Source: Bacteroidota bacterium
Lineage (GTDB): Bacteria; Bacteroidota; Bacteroidia; Bacteroidales; Lentimicrobiaceae
Assembly (NCBI GenBank): GCA_023434665.1
Contig: JAEYSM010000086.1
Span: 1-64,000 of the forward strand
DNA: 64,000 nucleotides
Reading direction: 5' to 3'
Position numbers and translations under genes: made by a program. The notes below the pieces were generated by a model. The model worked only from the letters and a program-made list of their open reading frames with translations. It ran no database searches and was not told the DNA's origin. Below are positions 33,209 through 42,977 of this stretch, piece after piece; position 1 is the stretch's first letter, and each line of letters opens with the position of its first letter.

Positions 33209-34046
33209 TGATTTGTCCGGCTTATTACAGTACCAGTTTTTTACAAATGCATTGATTGCTGCATTGTTAGCTAATATCTCATGTGGAATAATTGGTTCCT
33301 ATATTGTGGCAAAGCGTATGGTTTTTATAAGTGGTGGGATCACACATGCATCTTTTGGAGGCATTGGTATTGCTTACTTCATGGGGATTAATCCGATGCT
33401 GGGTGCCGCAATTTTTAGCATTTTGTCTGCTCTTGGAATAGAATGGGTTTCAATGCGATCAAACGTACGTGAAGATTCAGCGATTGGAATTCTTTGGTCG
33501 TTTGGTATGGCTATTGGTATAATTTTTACATTTCTTACACCAGGTTACGCACCAAATCTGATGTCCTACCTGTTTGGTAGCATCCTCAATGTCAGCAAGA
33601 CAGATCTTTGGATGATAGGAGCGTTGGCAGTTGTCCTTATAACTGTATTTACCAAGTTTTATCATTTAATCCTATACATTGCCTATGATGAGGAATATGC
33701 CCGCTCACATAAAGCCCCGGTCAACACGGTTAAATATTTATTAATAAGTCTGGTTGCCCTAGCGATAGTTTTGAATATCAGATTAGTAGGAATTATACTA
33801 GTAATTTCGTTTCTTACTATCCCTCAGTCAACAGCAAATATTTTTACTAAGAAGTTCAGGAATATTATCATACTCTCTATTATATTTGGAATTGTAGGCT
33901 CAATTGGAGGATTGCTTATTTCGTATTTCTCTAATATTCCTTCTGGGGCTACTATTATTTTTGTATTCGTCTTAATATTCGGAATTGCAAAACTAATTAA
34001 ACTGACGCAAGTCAGATTGAGCGTAAAGCGTCAAATAAGTAAATAA
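33201..34046 (+). CDS. Zinc/manganese ABC transporter permease
   Basis: 281 residues from ATG 33201 (MINDLSGLLQYQF); an in-frame ATG at 33150 would overlap the ATPase gene by 59 bases and add residues not seen in the family. Eight or so hydrophobic helices are visible, with the ABC-3 family features NISCGIIGSYIVAKRMVFISGGITHASFGGIG near the start and ILVISFLTIPQSTANIF later. It is the membrane channel of the ZnuABC-type importer. It overlaps the ATPase gene by eight bases. Confidence 0.9.
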   Translation: MINDLSGLLQYQFFTNALIAALLANISCGIIGSYIVAKRMVFISGGITHASFGGIGIAYFMGINPMLGAAIFSILSALGIEWVSMRSNVREDSAIGILWSFGMAIGIIFTFLTPGYAPNLMSYLFGSILNVSKTDLWMIGALAVVLITVFTKFYHLILYIAYDEEYARSHKAPVNTVKYLLISLVALAIVLNIRLVGIILVISFLTIPQSTANIFTKKFRNIIILSIIFGIVGSIGGLLISYFSNIPSGATIIFVFVLIFGIAKLIKLTQVRLSVKRQISK

Positions 34047-34093
34047 TCCGGATTCCTCTTTTTAAGTACATTAAAGATTTTAGAAAGAAACAT

Positions 34094-34101
34094 TACCTTT
34101 G
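34094..34101 (+). promoter_or_regulatory. -7 element of guaA with almost no leader
   Basis: TACCTTTG, an exact TAnnTTTG match. It ends only five bases before ATG 34107, so transcription would start at or within a base or two of the start codon. No clear -33 TTTG was found. Confidence 0.5.
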
Positions 34102-34106
34102 CACTC

Positions 34107-35636
34107 ATGCAAGAAACGATCATTATATTAGATTTTGGCTCACAATACACTCAATTGATAGCCAGAAGAGTGAGGGAGTTGAGTGTTTATTGCGAAATAC
34201 ATCCTTACTATAAACTACCGGAATTGTCATCAAATGTTAAAGGTGTTATTTTATCTGGAAGTCCTTTTTCAGTTAGAGACCCATTAGCTCCCCGACCTGA
34301 TCTTTCGGGTTTGAGAAAGAGATTTCCTCTCCTTGGCGTTTGTTATGGAGCTCAATTAATGGCCCAAACTATGGGAGGTGAAGTAATGCCTTCTGACAGC
34401 AGGGAATATGGACGTGCCAACCTGGGGTTCATTGAGACTGACAATCCTCTCCTTAAAGGAATGACTCATGGTAGTCAGGTCTGGATGTCTCATGGTGATA
34501 CAATAAAGAAAAGGCCAATGGATTTCCGGATAATAGCCAGCACATCGGATGTAGAAGTGGCTGGATTTCAGATAGAGAATGAAATGACATGGGGAATTCA
34601 ATTTCACCCTGAGGTGTATCATTCTACTGAAGGAAGTACCTTGTTGCACAATTTTGTAATAGATATTTGTGGTTGTTCACAATCATGGACACCAGCCAGT
34701 TTTATTGAGACGACCGTACGTGACATTAAGAATCAGTTAGCCAATGATAAAGTTGTTATGGGCCTTTCCGGAGGTGTTGATTCAACAGTTGCGGCAATTC
34801 TTCTTCACAAAGCGATAGGAGCCAATCTCCACTGTATTTTTGTTAATAATGGTTTATTACGAAAGGATGAATTTAACCAGGTGCTTGAGTCATATAAAAA
34901 TATGGGTCTCAACATTAAAGGTGTAGATGCAGAAGACCAGTTTCTTAAGGCATTAGCCGGGCTTTCTGATCCTGAACTTAAGCGCAAAGCCATTGGTAAA
35001 ACTTTTATTGAAGTATTTGATCATGAAGCTCATCTTATAACCGGGGTTAGCTGGCTTGGACAAGGTACTATATACCCGGATGTAATAGAATCAATTTCAG
35101 TTAATGGACCTTCAGCGACTATCAAATCACATCATAATGTGGGAGGTTTGCCAGATTTTATGAAACTTAAAGTAATAGAGCCACTCAAAAGTTTGTTTAA
35201 AGATGAGGTAAGAAAAGTAGGATTTAATCTTGGTATTAGTGAAAAGATTCTTAACAGACATCCTTTCCCCGGACCGGGACTTGGAATAAGAATACTTGGA
35301 GAAATTACCAAAGAGAAGATTACAATTCTTCAGGAAGCAGACAGTATTTTTATTGAAGGTCTTAAAACATCAGGACTTTATGATAAAGTATGGCAAGCTG
35401 CTGTGATTCTTCTTCCAGTTAAATCGGTAGGTGTAATGGGGGATGAAAGAACCTACGATAATGTCATCGCATTAAGAGCAGTTGGATCTACCGATGGTAT
35501 GACAGCAGATTGGTCACATTTACCTTACGAATTTCTTGCAAAAGTTTCTAACGAAATCATCAACAAGGTCAAAGGTATAAACAGAGTAGTTTACGATATA
35601 AGCTCAAAGCCACCTGCAACGATTGAATGGGAATAA
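34107..35636 (+). CDS. guaA: GMP synthase (glutamine-hydrolysing)
   Basis: 509 residues, full length. The class I glutamine amidotransferase half has the nucleophile C79 in LLGVCYGAQ and the His/Glu pair in QFHPEVYHS. The ATP pyrophosphatase half has the P-loop GLSGGVDST (about 214-222), and the C-terminal dimerisation domain ends NRVVYDISSKPPATIEWE. It converts XMP to GMP in purine synthesis. The promoter element implies a leaderless or nearly leaderless mRNA. A LysM gene starts 22 bases downstream. Confidence 0.98.
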   Translation: MQETIIILDFGSQYTQLIARRVRELSVYCEIHPYYKLPELSSNVKGVILSGSPFSVRDPLAPRPDLSGLRKRFPLLGVCYGAQLMAQTMGGEVMPSDSREYGRANLGFIETDNPLLKGMTHGSQVWMSHGDTIKKRPMDFRIIASTSDVEVAGFQIENEMTWGIQFHPEVYHSTEGSTLLHNFVIDICGCSQSWTPASFIETTVRDIKNQLANDKVVMGLSGGVDSTVAAILLHKAIGANLHCIFVNNGLLRKDEFNQVLESYKNMGLNIKGVDAEDQFLKALAGLSDPELKRKAIGKTFIEVFDHEAHLITGVSWLGQGTIYPDVIESISVNGPSATIKSHHNVGGLPDFMKLKVIEPLKSLFKDEVRKVGFNLGISEKILNRHPFPGPGLGIRILGEITKEKITILQEADSIFIEGLKTSGLYDKVWQAAVILLPVKSVGVMGDERTYDNVIALRAVGSTDGMTADWSHLPYEFLAKVSNEIINKVKGINRVVYDISSKPPATIEWE

Positions 35637-35658
35637 TGGACTTAAACAATACTTTAGA

Positions 35659-37689
35659 ATGAGATTTATTCTGGGATTAATTCTTACCTGTCTTATTTCT
35701 TATGAATTTGCTGAAGCTCAGCAAGTTTCACAAAAGTCGACGATCATTGAGACGTATAATGGTGAGTCATGGTACATGCATTTTGTGCAGTCGGGCGAAA
35801 CTGTACAATCAATTTCGCAATTGTATGGAGTAACCAATGTAGAAATCCTTAAATCAAATCCTGAGGTTTCATCAGGTTTAAGACCGGGCAGAGTAATAAG
35901 AATTCCTGTTAAAAGCAGTCAGTCAGTTTTGCCAAATCAAAAACCTGATACAGTTCAGAGGACTGACCATAACGAGGGATTTCACATTGTGGAGCCAAAA
36001 GAAACATGGTATGGAATTGCGCGTGAATACAAAATTCCCGTAAAAGACTTGATTTCGGCAAACGAATCTATAGATACACTTAAAGTAGGTATGAGGATAA
36101 TCATTCCTCAGATAAAGGAAGCCGAAAGGGTTATTACAGAGGGATATGCTGAACACACTGTGTTGCCCCAGGAAACACTATACGGATTATCGCGTAAATA
36201 TAATACTACTATTGATGAACTTATGAGACTTAATCCTTCATTAAAAGATGGGTTAAAAATCGGTCAGGTTCTGATGGTACCTGCTATAGGAAATGGAAGT
36301 AATGGCTTGAAAGTGCAGGTAACCGACATAACTTATAAAATTCATAAAGTACAACGAAAGGAGACGTTGTACAGTATTTCAAAAATGTATAATGTAAGTC
36401 TTGATGAAATACTTGCTGCAAATCCTGATTTTGACGGCGAACTTCGCAAAGGAGATGAATTAAGGATCCCAATGCAAACCATGAAGGTAAGACCGTTTGT
36501 CAAGCCTGACACAGTAATCATGGGACGACCAATCAATCAACAAGCAATACAAGAAGTATGGGGAGGAGTGTGTCAACCTTTGGCTCACAATGATAATATA
36601 TATAATATCGCCCTGATGATTCCCATGAAACTTGAATTGGTTGACAGTATAAGAGTTTCGGATCAGACTTCCTTAAAAACAGTTAATGAAATCGAATCTT
36701 TTGATTTTATTCAGTTTTATGAAGGAGCAATGATAGCAGCTGATTCATTGACTTCAATTGGAATGAAAGTAAAAATTCATGTTTTTGATACTGACTATGG
36801 GAGTGGTGTAACTAAAACAAGAAGGGTCTTAAATCAACTCCATATGAGGAATATGGATTTGATAATTGGTCCGTTTTTTGCCGAAAGTTTTGATGTTTGT
36901 GCTCAATTTGCAAAAACCAACAAAATCCCGATAATAAACCCGCTTTCGCGAAGGACTGCGTTGGTGAGAGATAATGAGTATATTGTAAAAATGCAACCTT
37001 CAAACTGGGCGCAATACAATGCTCTCTCCAAGTATATTAAACAAGCCCATTATAACGACAATATTATTCTTGTGAGAAGAAACCAGGATGAGAATAATAG
37101 TATGTCAACGGTAATTAAAGGAGCGTTTACTTCAAATGGGATTGCAATTAAAAATTTTCATGAAGTAATTTACAGTTCATCAGGATGGAACGGAATCAAT
37201 AAAAGCCTGTCAAATACTCAAAAAAATATAGTCATTATTTTGACCAATGATCAGGCAGTATTACCCGCACTGTTGCGAGATTTGTCAGAAAAAGCTGACT
37301 CCCACCAGATTAGTGTAGTTGGATTATCAGAGTGGGGGAATTTTGAACTCGATTATAATCATTTGGTTAAGCTGAACACCCATTTTTTTAATCCCTGGTT
37401 TGTAGATTATGAAAATCCTGATGTTAGAAGATTTTTAAAGAAATTCAGGTCAAGATATGTTGCTGAGCCTGAACTTGACAAGTATGCATTTTTAGGATAT
37501 GATACTATGTTATATTTTTTGTCAGCCATGAATGCTTACGGAGAGGGATTCCTTGAATGTATTAAAGACTTCAACAACAAAGGATTAAGTAACGATATGA
37601 TTTTTATAAAATCTCAGGATGGGGGATATGAAAATTTTGGTGTTAGCATATATAAATTTAGTGACTATAAGCGTATAAAACTTAACTGA
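35659..37689 (+). CDS. Secreted protein with four LysM repeats and a periplasmic-binding domain
   Basis: 676 residues from ATG 35659 (MRFILGLILT). The signal peptide ends near AEAQQ. Four LysM repeats, which bind peptidoglycan, are at about 40-84, 108-150, 165-208 and 226-271. The rest (about 320-670) is a type I periplasmic-binding fold with IAADSLTSIGMKVKIHVFDTD-like start and NLIIGPF-type region (MDLIIGPFFAESF), as in LivJ/amino-acid receptors. No membrane anchor is seen after the signal peptide, so it may bind a ligand while attached to the cell wall. Linkage with guaA is typical of Bacteroidota. A TTG start at 35623 would overlap guaA and is less likely. Confidence 0.85.
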   Translation: MRFILGLILTCLISYEFAEAQQVSQKSTIIETYNGESWYMHFVQSGETVQSISQLYGVTNVEILKSNPEVSSGLRPGRVIRIPVKSSQSVLPNQKPDTVQRTDHNEGFHIVEPKETWYGIAREYKIPVKDLISANESIDTLKVGMRIIIPQIKEAERVITEGYAEHTVLPQETLYGLSRKYNTTIDELMRLNPSLKDGLKIGQVLMVPAIGNGSNGLKVQVTDITYKIHKVQRKETLYSISKMYNVSLDEILAANPDFDGELRKGDELRIPMQTMKVRPFVKPDTVIMGRPINQQAIQEVWGGVCQPLAHNDNIYNIALMIPMKLELVDSIRVSDQTSLKTVNEIESFDFIQFYEGAMIAADSLTSIGMKVKIHVFDTDYGSGVTKTRRVLNQLHMRNMDLIIGPFFAESFDVCAQFAKTNKIPIINPLSRRTALVRDNEYIVKMQPSNWAQYNALSKYIKQAHYNDNIILVRRNQDENNSMSTVIKGAFTSNGIAIKNFHEVIYSSSGWNGINKSLSNTQKNIVIILTNDQAVLPALLRDLSEKADSHQISVVGLSEWGNFELDYNHLVKLNTHFFNPWFVDYENPDVRRFLKKFRSRYVAEPELDKYAFLGYDTMLYFLSAMNAYGEGFLECIKDFNNKGLSNDMIFIKSQDGGYENFGVSIYKFSDYKRIKLN

Positions 37690-37730
37690 TACTTGGCTTT
37701 AATATAGATATAAATGATTGAAAATCGGAA

Positions 37731-37757
37731 TGTTAATTAATTGTTTTTTAATTAACA
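37731..37757. promoter_or_regulatory. Perfect AT-rich inverted repeat upstream of the V-ATPase promoter
   Basis: TGTTAATTAA (37731-37740) and TTAATTAACA (37748-37757) are perfect 10-base inverted arms with a 7-base T-rich spacer. It ends 18 bases before the -7 element and so occupies the -33 region. It could be an operator. It could also be a weak terminator for the LysM gene, though no U-run follows. Confidence 0.5.
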
Positions 37758-37775
37758 ACTGAAACGAAAATTAAT

Positions 37776-37783
37776 TAATTTTG
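37776..37783 (+). promoter_or_regulatory. -7 element of the V-type ATPase operon
   Basis: TAATTTTG, an exact TAnnTTTG match, 23 bases before ATG 37807. No TTTG at the -33 position; instead the palindrome lies there, which suggests that an activator or repressor controls the operon. Confidence 0.5.
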
Positions 37784-37806
37784 CCTACCGAAAGAAATGA
37801 GTTAAT

Positions 37807-38406
37807 ATGGAAAACAAACTTCTGGAACTTACTAAAAAGATTTACTCTGAAGGAATCGAAAAAGCTAAAACAGATGCTGAACTGATTGTCCAAGATGCAC
37901 ATAAGAGTGCAGAAGAGATTATCAGAAAAGCGCAATCGGAAGCGTCAGAGATCATAAAGAAAGCTGAATTTAACAGCACTGAAATAAAACGTAATACTGA
38001 ATCAGAAATTAAATTGGCATCCAAACAAGCCATCAACCGGTTAAAACAACAAATTGTAGAACAGATTACTACCAGTGCAATTGAAAAGCCGGTTAAGGAT
38101 GTTATGCAAGACAAGGCGTTTGTCGGTTCTCTGATACTTAAGGTAGCTTCATGTTTCAATACAGATGTTCAACTTATATTACCTGAATCCGATAAGAATC
38201 AGATGGATGCTTTCTTCACTGATAAAATTAAAGCGGAACTTAACAAAGGTATTGCAATAGATTTTGACTCCTCAATGACATCGGGATTCAAAATCAGTCC
38301 AAAAGATGAAAGCTATTTCATTAGCTTTACCGATGAAGACTTTGCGAATTACTTAAAAGGCTTCATGAGACCCAAAACAATTAAACTTCTATTCGGAGAA
38401 GAGTAA
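37807..38406 (+). CDS. atpE: V-type ATP synthase subunit E
   Basis: 199 residues. The N-terminal half is a long charged helix (AKTDAELIVQDAHKSAEEII, AQSEASEIIKKAE), the C-terminal half is globular. This is the plan of the E-type peripheral stalk subunit, which links the A3B3 head to the membrane stator. It is the first gene of the operon, and it overlaps the DUF2764 gene by one base (TAATG). The G/H subunit that normally pairs with E in the stalk is not recognised here. Confidence 0.85.
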   Translation: MENKLLELTKKIYSEGIEKAKTDAELIVQDAHKSAEEIIRKAQSEASEIIKKAEFNSTEIKRNTESEIKLASKQAINRLKQQIVEQITTSAIEKPVKDVMQDKAFVGSLILKVASCFNTDVQLILPESDKNQMDAFFTDKIKAELNKGIAIDFDSSMTSGFKISPKDESYFISFTDEDFANYLKGFMRPKTIKLLFGEE

Positions 38407-39278
38407 TGGGTGCGCGTAATTATTATTTTCTGGTAGCAGGACTGCCTGATCTTACTATAGATCAAGGCAAATTGCAATTTGGTAGTCTGGAGATGAGAGA
38501 ATATCTCCAATCTCAATTGCATAAGAAAGACTATCAATACATTGAATGGCTTTTCTTACCACATGATAACAAGAATTTGCTTAATCTTCTTGAGAAGAAC
38601 AATCAACCATGGGATTCTCTCGGTATTTATACAGAGGAAGAGTTGGAGCTGGCAATTCTTGAAATTGTAAATCCTGATAAAATCATTACAGATGAGAAGT
38701 CACCTGTAAGATCATATATGAAAGAGTTCATCAGAAGTTATAATGATGAAACCAGAATAATACCAGAAAAGTCAGCAGAGAATGAGTTGACGGAGCTATA
38801 TTACCTCGACGCATTGAAACTTGATAATAAGTTCATTGCTGAATGGTTCGCTTTTGACGTTGATTTAAAGAACATGTTGGTTTACAATACAGCATTAAAA
38901 TTCAATATTCCGTTTGAGAATGAAATTACAGGTAATACCAGATTGGCTGAAGTGTTGAGACTTAAGAGCGGTCGCAGTATGGATGATATTGCCGAATGGC
39001 TCTATTTTGAAAGATTCAACCAATTGGCTGATAATGGTGATATTGCTGGAAGAGAAAGAGCAATAGATCATCTCAGGTGGACAGTATTAGACGAGATGAA
39101 CACATTTAATTATTTCTCTATAGAAGTTATTTTCAGTTACATGATTAAAATCATGATGATTGAAAGATGGCTCAAACTAGACCCGGCTACAGGCGAACAA
39201 TTGTTCAGAAAATTGCTGGGAGATTTACAATCGGGTTATGAATTTCCTAATGAATTTTCAATAAATGATGGAAAATAA
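38406..39278 (+). CDS. DUF2764 protein of the V-ATPase operon
   Basis: 290 residues, no signal peptide or membrane segment. It begins MGARNYYFLVAGLPDLTID and is helical throughout. DUF2764 is found at this same place (between E and A) in Bacteroidota, spirochaete and chlamydial-type V-ATPase operons. Its place and its helical character make it a candidate for the central C (d-type) subunit, which couples the rotor to the c ring and is otherwise missing, but I have no sequence proof. It overlaps the A subunit gene by 14 bases. Confidence 0.8.
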   Translation: MGARNYYFLVAGLPDLTIDQGKLQFGSLEMREYLQSQLHKKDYQYIEWLFLPHDNKNLLNLLEKNNQPWDSLGIYTEEELELAILEIVNPDKIITDEKSPVRSYMKEFIRSYNDETRIIPEKSAENELTELYYLDALKLDNKFIAEWFAFDVDLKNMLVYNTALKFNIPFENEITGNTRLAEVLRLKSGRSMDDIAEWLYFERFNQLADNGDIAGRERAIDHLRWTVLDEMNTFNYFSIEVIFSYMIKIMMIERWLKLDPATGEQLFRKLLGDLQSGYEFPNEFSINDGK

Positions 39279-41037
39279 AGTCAGAACTACAGGAGTAGTG
39301 TCGGGGATCATTGCCAACTTAGTAATGGTTGAGGTCAATGGCCCGGTATCTCAAAACGAGATATGTTACATTGAACTCTCAGGCGAGAATTTGATGGCAG
39401 AAGTTATTAAGGTAATTGGTAAAACTGCATATGTGCAGGTTTTTGAAAGTACCAGGGGATTAAAAGTAGGAAATGCAGTTGAATTTGTAGGACATATGCT
39501 TGAGGCCACTTTAGGTCCTGGTATTTTATCTAAAAACTACGATGGTCTTCAACATGATCTTGATAAAATGGACGGGGTATTCCTTAAGAGAGGAGAATAT
39601 ACCGAAGCAATTGATCCTAATGCAAAATGGGATTTTAAGCCACTGGCAAAGGTTGGTGACATGGTTACTGCGGGCTCTTGGCTAGGCTCTGTTAAGGAAA
39701 ACTGGATAGATCATAAAATAATGGTACCCTTCAAATTAGAAGGGAAATATAAAGTTAAATGGTTAGCTGAAGCTGGTAATTTTGCCGCTTCAGAAACTAT
39801 GGCTGTAATCGAAGATGAAAACGGAAAAGAATTTCCTGTTACTATGATACAGCATTTTCCGGTTAAACTTGCAGTAAGGGCTTATAATGAAAAACCTCGC
39901 CCATTTAGGTTAATGGAAACAGGAATCAGAATTATTGATACCTTGAATCCGATAGTTGAAGGCGGTACAGGATTTATTCCAGGACCTTTTGGATCTGGCA
40001 AAACTGTTCTGCAGCATGCTTTATCACGTCAGGCAGAAGCCGACCTGATTATCGTTGCTGCATGCGGTGAACGTGCGAATGAAGTTGTTGAAATCTTCTA
40101 TGAATTCCCTCATCTTGACGATCCACGTACCGGCCGTAAACTGATTGAACGTACAACTATTATTGCCAACACATCTAATATGCCGGTAGCTGCTCGTGAA
40201 GCTTCTGTTTACACGGCAATGACTATTGGTGAGTATTACCGTTCAATGGGACTAAAAGTGCTTCTATTGGCTGACTCAACTTCTCGTTGGGCACAAGCTC
40301 TCCGTGAAATGTCGAATAGAATGGAAGAATTGCCCGGACCAGATGCATTTCCGATGGACCTACCGGCTATTATCAGTAATTTCTATGCCCGTGCCGGCTA
40401 TGTCAGATTAAATAATGGAGCAACAGGGTCTATCACATTCATAGGCACAGTTTCACCAGCTGGAGGAAATTTAAAAGAGCCGGTTACTGAATCCACAAAG
40501 AAAGCAGCTCGTTGCTTTTATGCTTTGTCTCAACAAAGAGCCGACAGTAAAAGATATCCTGCTGTAGATCCTATCGATAGTTACTCAAAGTATCTGGAAT
40601 ATAGTGAATTCCAGGAATACCTTGCAGATCACATTTCACAGGATTGGATTGATAAAGTTGAGCTGACCCGTAATCTTTTACTAAGAGGTAAAGAAGCAAA
40701 TGAACAGATTAATATTCTTGGAGATGACGGTGTCCCAATAGATTATCATTTGCGTTACTGGCGTTCGGAAGTAATTGACTTTGTGATTCTTCAGCAAGAT
40801 GCATTTGATAAAGTTGATAGTTCAACACCACTCGACCGTCAGCAATACATGTTGAACCTGGTACTGAAAATTTGCGAAACAGCACTTGAATTTGATTCAT
40901 TTGAAGAAGTTAACCCTTATTTCAAAAGGATTATCAATCTGTTAAAACAAATGAATTATTCAGAATTCAAATCAGAACAGTTCAACAATTTTGAAAATGA
41001 ATTAGTGGCCACCCTAAATGAAAGGAAAGCAGCCTGA
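39265..41037 (+). CDS. atpA: V-type ATP synthase catalytic subunit A
   Basis: 590 residues (589 if the second ATG at 39268 is used). The A-type insertion domain is present after the N-terminal barrel, and the P-loop GPFGSGKTVLQ (about 240-250) is intact, followed by the arginine- and glutamate-containing block ACGERANEVVE and the LADSTSRWAQALRE motif. This is the ATP-hydrolysing/synthesising subunit of the A3B3 head. It overlaps atpB by one base (TGATGG). Confidence 0.97.
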   Translation: MMENKVRTTGVVSGIIANLVMVEVNGPVSQNEICYIELSGENLMAEVIKVIGKTAYVQVFESTRGLKVGNAVEFVGHMLEATLGPGILSKNYDGLQHDLDKMDGVFLKRGEYTEAIDPNAKWDFKPLAKVGDMVTAGSWLGSVKENWIDHKIMVPFKLEGKYKVKWLAEAGNFAASETMAVIEDENGKEFPVTMIQHFPVKLAVRAYNEKPRPFRLMETGIRIIDTLNPIVEGGTGFIPGPFGSGKTVLQHALSRQAEADLIIVAACGERANEVVEIFYEFPHLDDPRTGRKLIERTTIIANTSNMPVAAREASVYTAMTIGEYYRSMGLKVLLLADSTSRWAQALREMSNRMEELPGPDAFPMDLPAIISNFYARAGYVRLNNGATGSITFIGTVSPAGGNLKEPVTESTKKAARCFYALSQQRADSKRYPAVDPIDSYSKYLEYSEFQEYLADHISQDWIDKVELTRNLLLRGKEANEQINILGDDGVPIDYHLRYWRSEVIDFVILQQDAFDKVDSSTPLDRQQYMLNLVLKICETALEFDSFEEVNPYFKRIINLLKQMNYSEFKSEQFNNFENELVATLNERKAA

Positions 41038-42365
41038 TGGAAACCATTGCGTTTAAAAAGATTTATACAAAGCTTACCCATATTACTAAAGCTACCTGTT
41101 CACTGCAGGCTACCGGGGTTGGATATGATGAGATGGCTGAAGTTAATGGTCGTCTTGCCCAAGTTGTTAAAATTAACGGAGACAATGTTACACTCCAGAT
41201 TTTTTCGGGTACAGAAGGAATACCTACTAATGCTGAAGTAACATTTTTAGGAAGACCTCCAATGCTTAAAGTCAGTGATGATTTAGCCGGAAGATTTTTT
41301 AATGCCTACGGACAACCAATTGATGGCGGGCCGGCTGTTGAGGGTGAAGAACGAGAAATTGGAGGACCTTCTGTTAATCCTGTTCGTCGTATTCAGCCCT
41401 CATTATTGATTCCAACCGGTATAGCAGGTATTGACCTTAATAACACACTTGTAACAGGACAAAAAATTCCATTCTTTGCAGATCCCGATCAACCATTCAA
41501 CCAGGTAATGGCGATGGTAGCATTGAGAGCAAAAGCTGACAAGATTATTTTAGGTGGAATGGGTTTGACCAATGACGACTATCTCTATTATAAGAATGTA
41601 TTTGATAATGCCGGCGCACTTGACAGGATTATCAGTTTCGTTAACACTACCGAAAATCCTCCTGTTGAGCGTTTGCTAGTTCCAGATATGGCACTTACTG
41701 CTGCTGAATACTTTGCTTATGACAAGAAAGAAACGGTATTGGTACTGCTAACAGATATGACTTTGTATGCTGATGCCTTGAGTATTGTATCCAATCGTAT
41801 GGATCAGATTCCATCTAAAGACAGTATGCCTGGATCGTTATACAGTGATTTGGCAAAGATTTATGAGAAAGCTGTTCAGTTCCCTGACGGTGGTTCTATA
41901 ACTATTATTGCGGTTACAACGCTTTCAGGAGGGGATATCACTCACGCTATTCCTGATAATACAGGATACATTACAGAAGGACAATTATTCCTGAGAAGAG
42001 ATACCGACATTGGAAAAGTAATTATTGATCCATTCCGTTCACTTTCGAGATTAAAACAGCTGGTAATCGGAAAACAGACAAGAGCAGATCATCCTCAAGT
42101 AATGAATGCCGCTGTTCGTTTGTATGCAGATGCTGCAAATGCTAAAACTAAGCTTGAGAACGGATTCGACTTGACAGCTTATGATGAGCGAACAATGAAA
42201 TTTGCTCATGAGTACTCTGAAAATCTCTTGGCAATTGATGTGAATATCGATACAACTGAGATGCTTGATAAGGGTTGGGGATTGTTTGCTAAACATTTTA
42301 GTAAGGCTGAAGTAGGTATTAAACAAGAGTTTGTTGATTTGTACTGGCCTGAGAATGCGTCATAA
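41037..42365 (+). CDS. atpB: V-type ATP synthase subunit B
   Basis: 442 residues. The N-terminal strand-rich domain leads to the head domain with IDLNNTLVTGQKIPFF and the DMTLYADALSIVSNRMDQIPSKD block that is usual in B subunits. A Walker A loop is absent (QPFNQVMAM region), as expected for the non-catalytic subunit. It alternates with A in the hexameric head and contributes an arginine to the catalytic site. Confidence 0.96.
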   Translation: METIAFKKIYTKLTHITKATCSLQATGVGYDEMAEVNGRLAQVVKINGDNVTLQIFSGTEGIPTNAEVTFLGRPPMLKVSDDLAGRFFNAYGQPIDGGPAVEGEEREIGGPSVNPVRRIQPSLLIPTGIAGIDLNNTLVTGQKIPFFADPDQPFNQVMAMVALRAKADKIILGGMGLTNDDYLYYKNVFDNAGALDRIISFVNTTENPPVERLLVPDMALTAAEYFAYDKKETVLVLLTDMTLYADALSIVSNRMDQIPSKDSMPGSLYSDLAKIYEKAVQFPDGGSITIIAVTTLSGGDITHAIPDNTGYITEGQLFLRRDTDIGKVIIDPFRSLSRLKQLVIGKQTRADHPQVMNAAVRLYADAANAKTKLENGFDLTAYDERTMKFAHEYSENLLAIDVNIDTTEMLDKGWGLFAKHFSKAEVGIKQEFVDLYWPENAS

Positions 42366-42377
42366 CAATTAGGAGAA

Positions 42378-42977
42378 ATGGCAATAAAATTTCAATATAA
42401 CAAAACGTCACTCCAGGAGCTTAATAAGCAACTGAAGGTTCGCGTTCGTGCATTGCCAACAATAAAGAATAAAGAGTCGGCTCTTCGTATGGAAGTGAAG
42501 AAAGCCAAGGATGCAGCCTCTGTTCGTGAAAATGAATTGGAAAACAGCATACAGGCTTACTCCTCCATGTCCCGGCTTTGGAATGAATTTGATATTGGCT
42601 TGGTGAAAGTACAAGATGTGGACTTATCAATTAAAAAAATTGCTGGAGTGCGCATTCCAATACTTAATGAGGTTAAATTTGAGGTTGGATCATATAGTTT
42701 ATTTAACAAACCATCATGGTATGCCGGCGGTATTTCTGTTATTCAAAACCTGGCAAGGATTGGTATTGAACGTGAATTTCATTTCAGAACCATGCAATTG
42801 CTTGATCATGCGCGCAGAAAAACTACCCAGAAAGTCAACCTTTATGAAAAGGTGCAAATTCCGGGCTATGAAGAGGCGATAAGAAAGATCAAGCGATTTA
42901 TGGAGGATGAAGAGAATCTGTCAAAGTCTGCTCAAAAGATAGTAAAAACCAGACAAACAATGGAGGCTTCACTATGA
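42378..42977 (+). CDS. atpD: V-type ATP synthase subunit D
   Basis: 199 residues, mostly two long helices (KTSLQELNKQLKVRVRALPTIKN, then IGIEREFHFRTMQLLDHARRKTTQKVNLYE), the antiparallel pair that makes the rotor shaft within the head. The conserved C-terminal region EEAIRKIKRFMEDEE fits. AGGAG at 42371-42375 is a good ribosome site. It overlaps the I gene by four bases. Confidence 0.92.
   Translation: MAIKFQYNKTSLQELNKQLKVRVRALPTIKNKESALRMEVKKAKDAASVRENELENSIQAYSSMSRLWNEFDIGLVKVQDVDLSIKKIAGVRIPILNEVKFEVGSYSLFNKPSWYAGGISVIQNLARIGIEREFHFRTMQLLDHARRKTTQKVNLYEKVQIPGYEEAIRKIKRFMEDEENLSKSAQKIVKTRQTMEASL

Noticed and set aside
42366..42377. Possible hidden V-ATPase F or G subunit genes in the operon gaps
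   Set aside because: Gaps within the operon are at most 50 bases, so no room exists.
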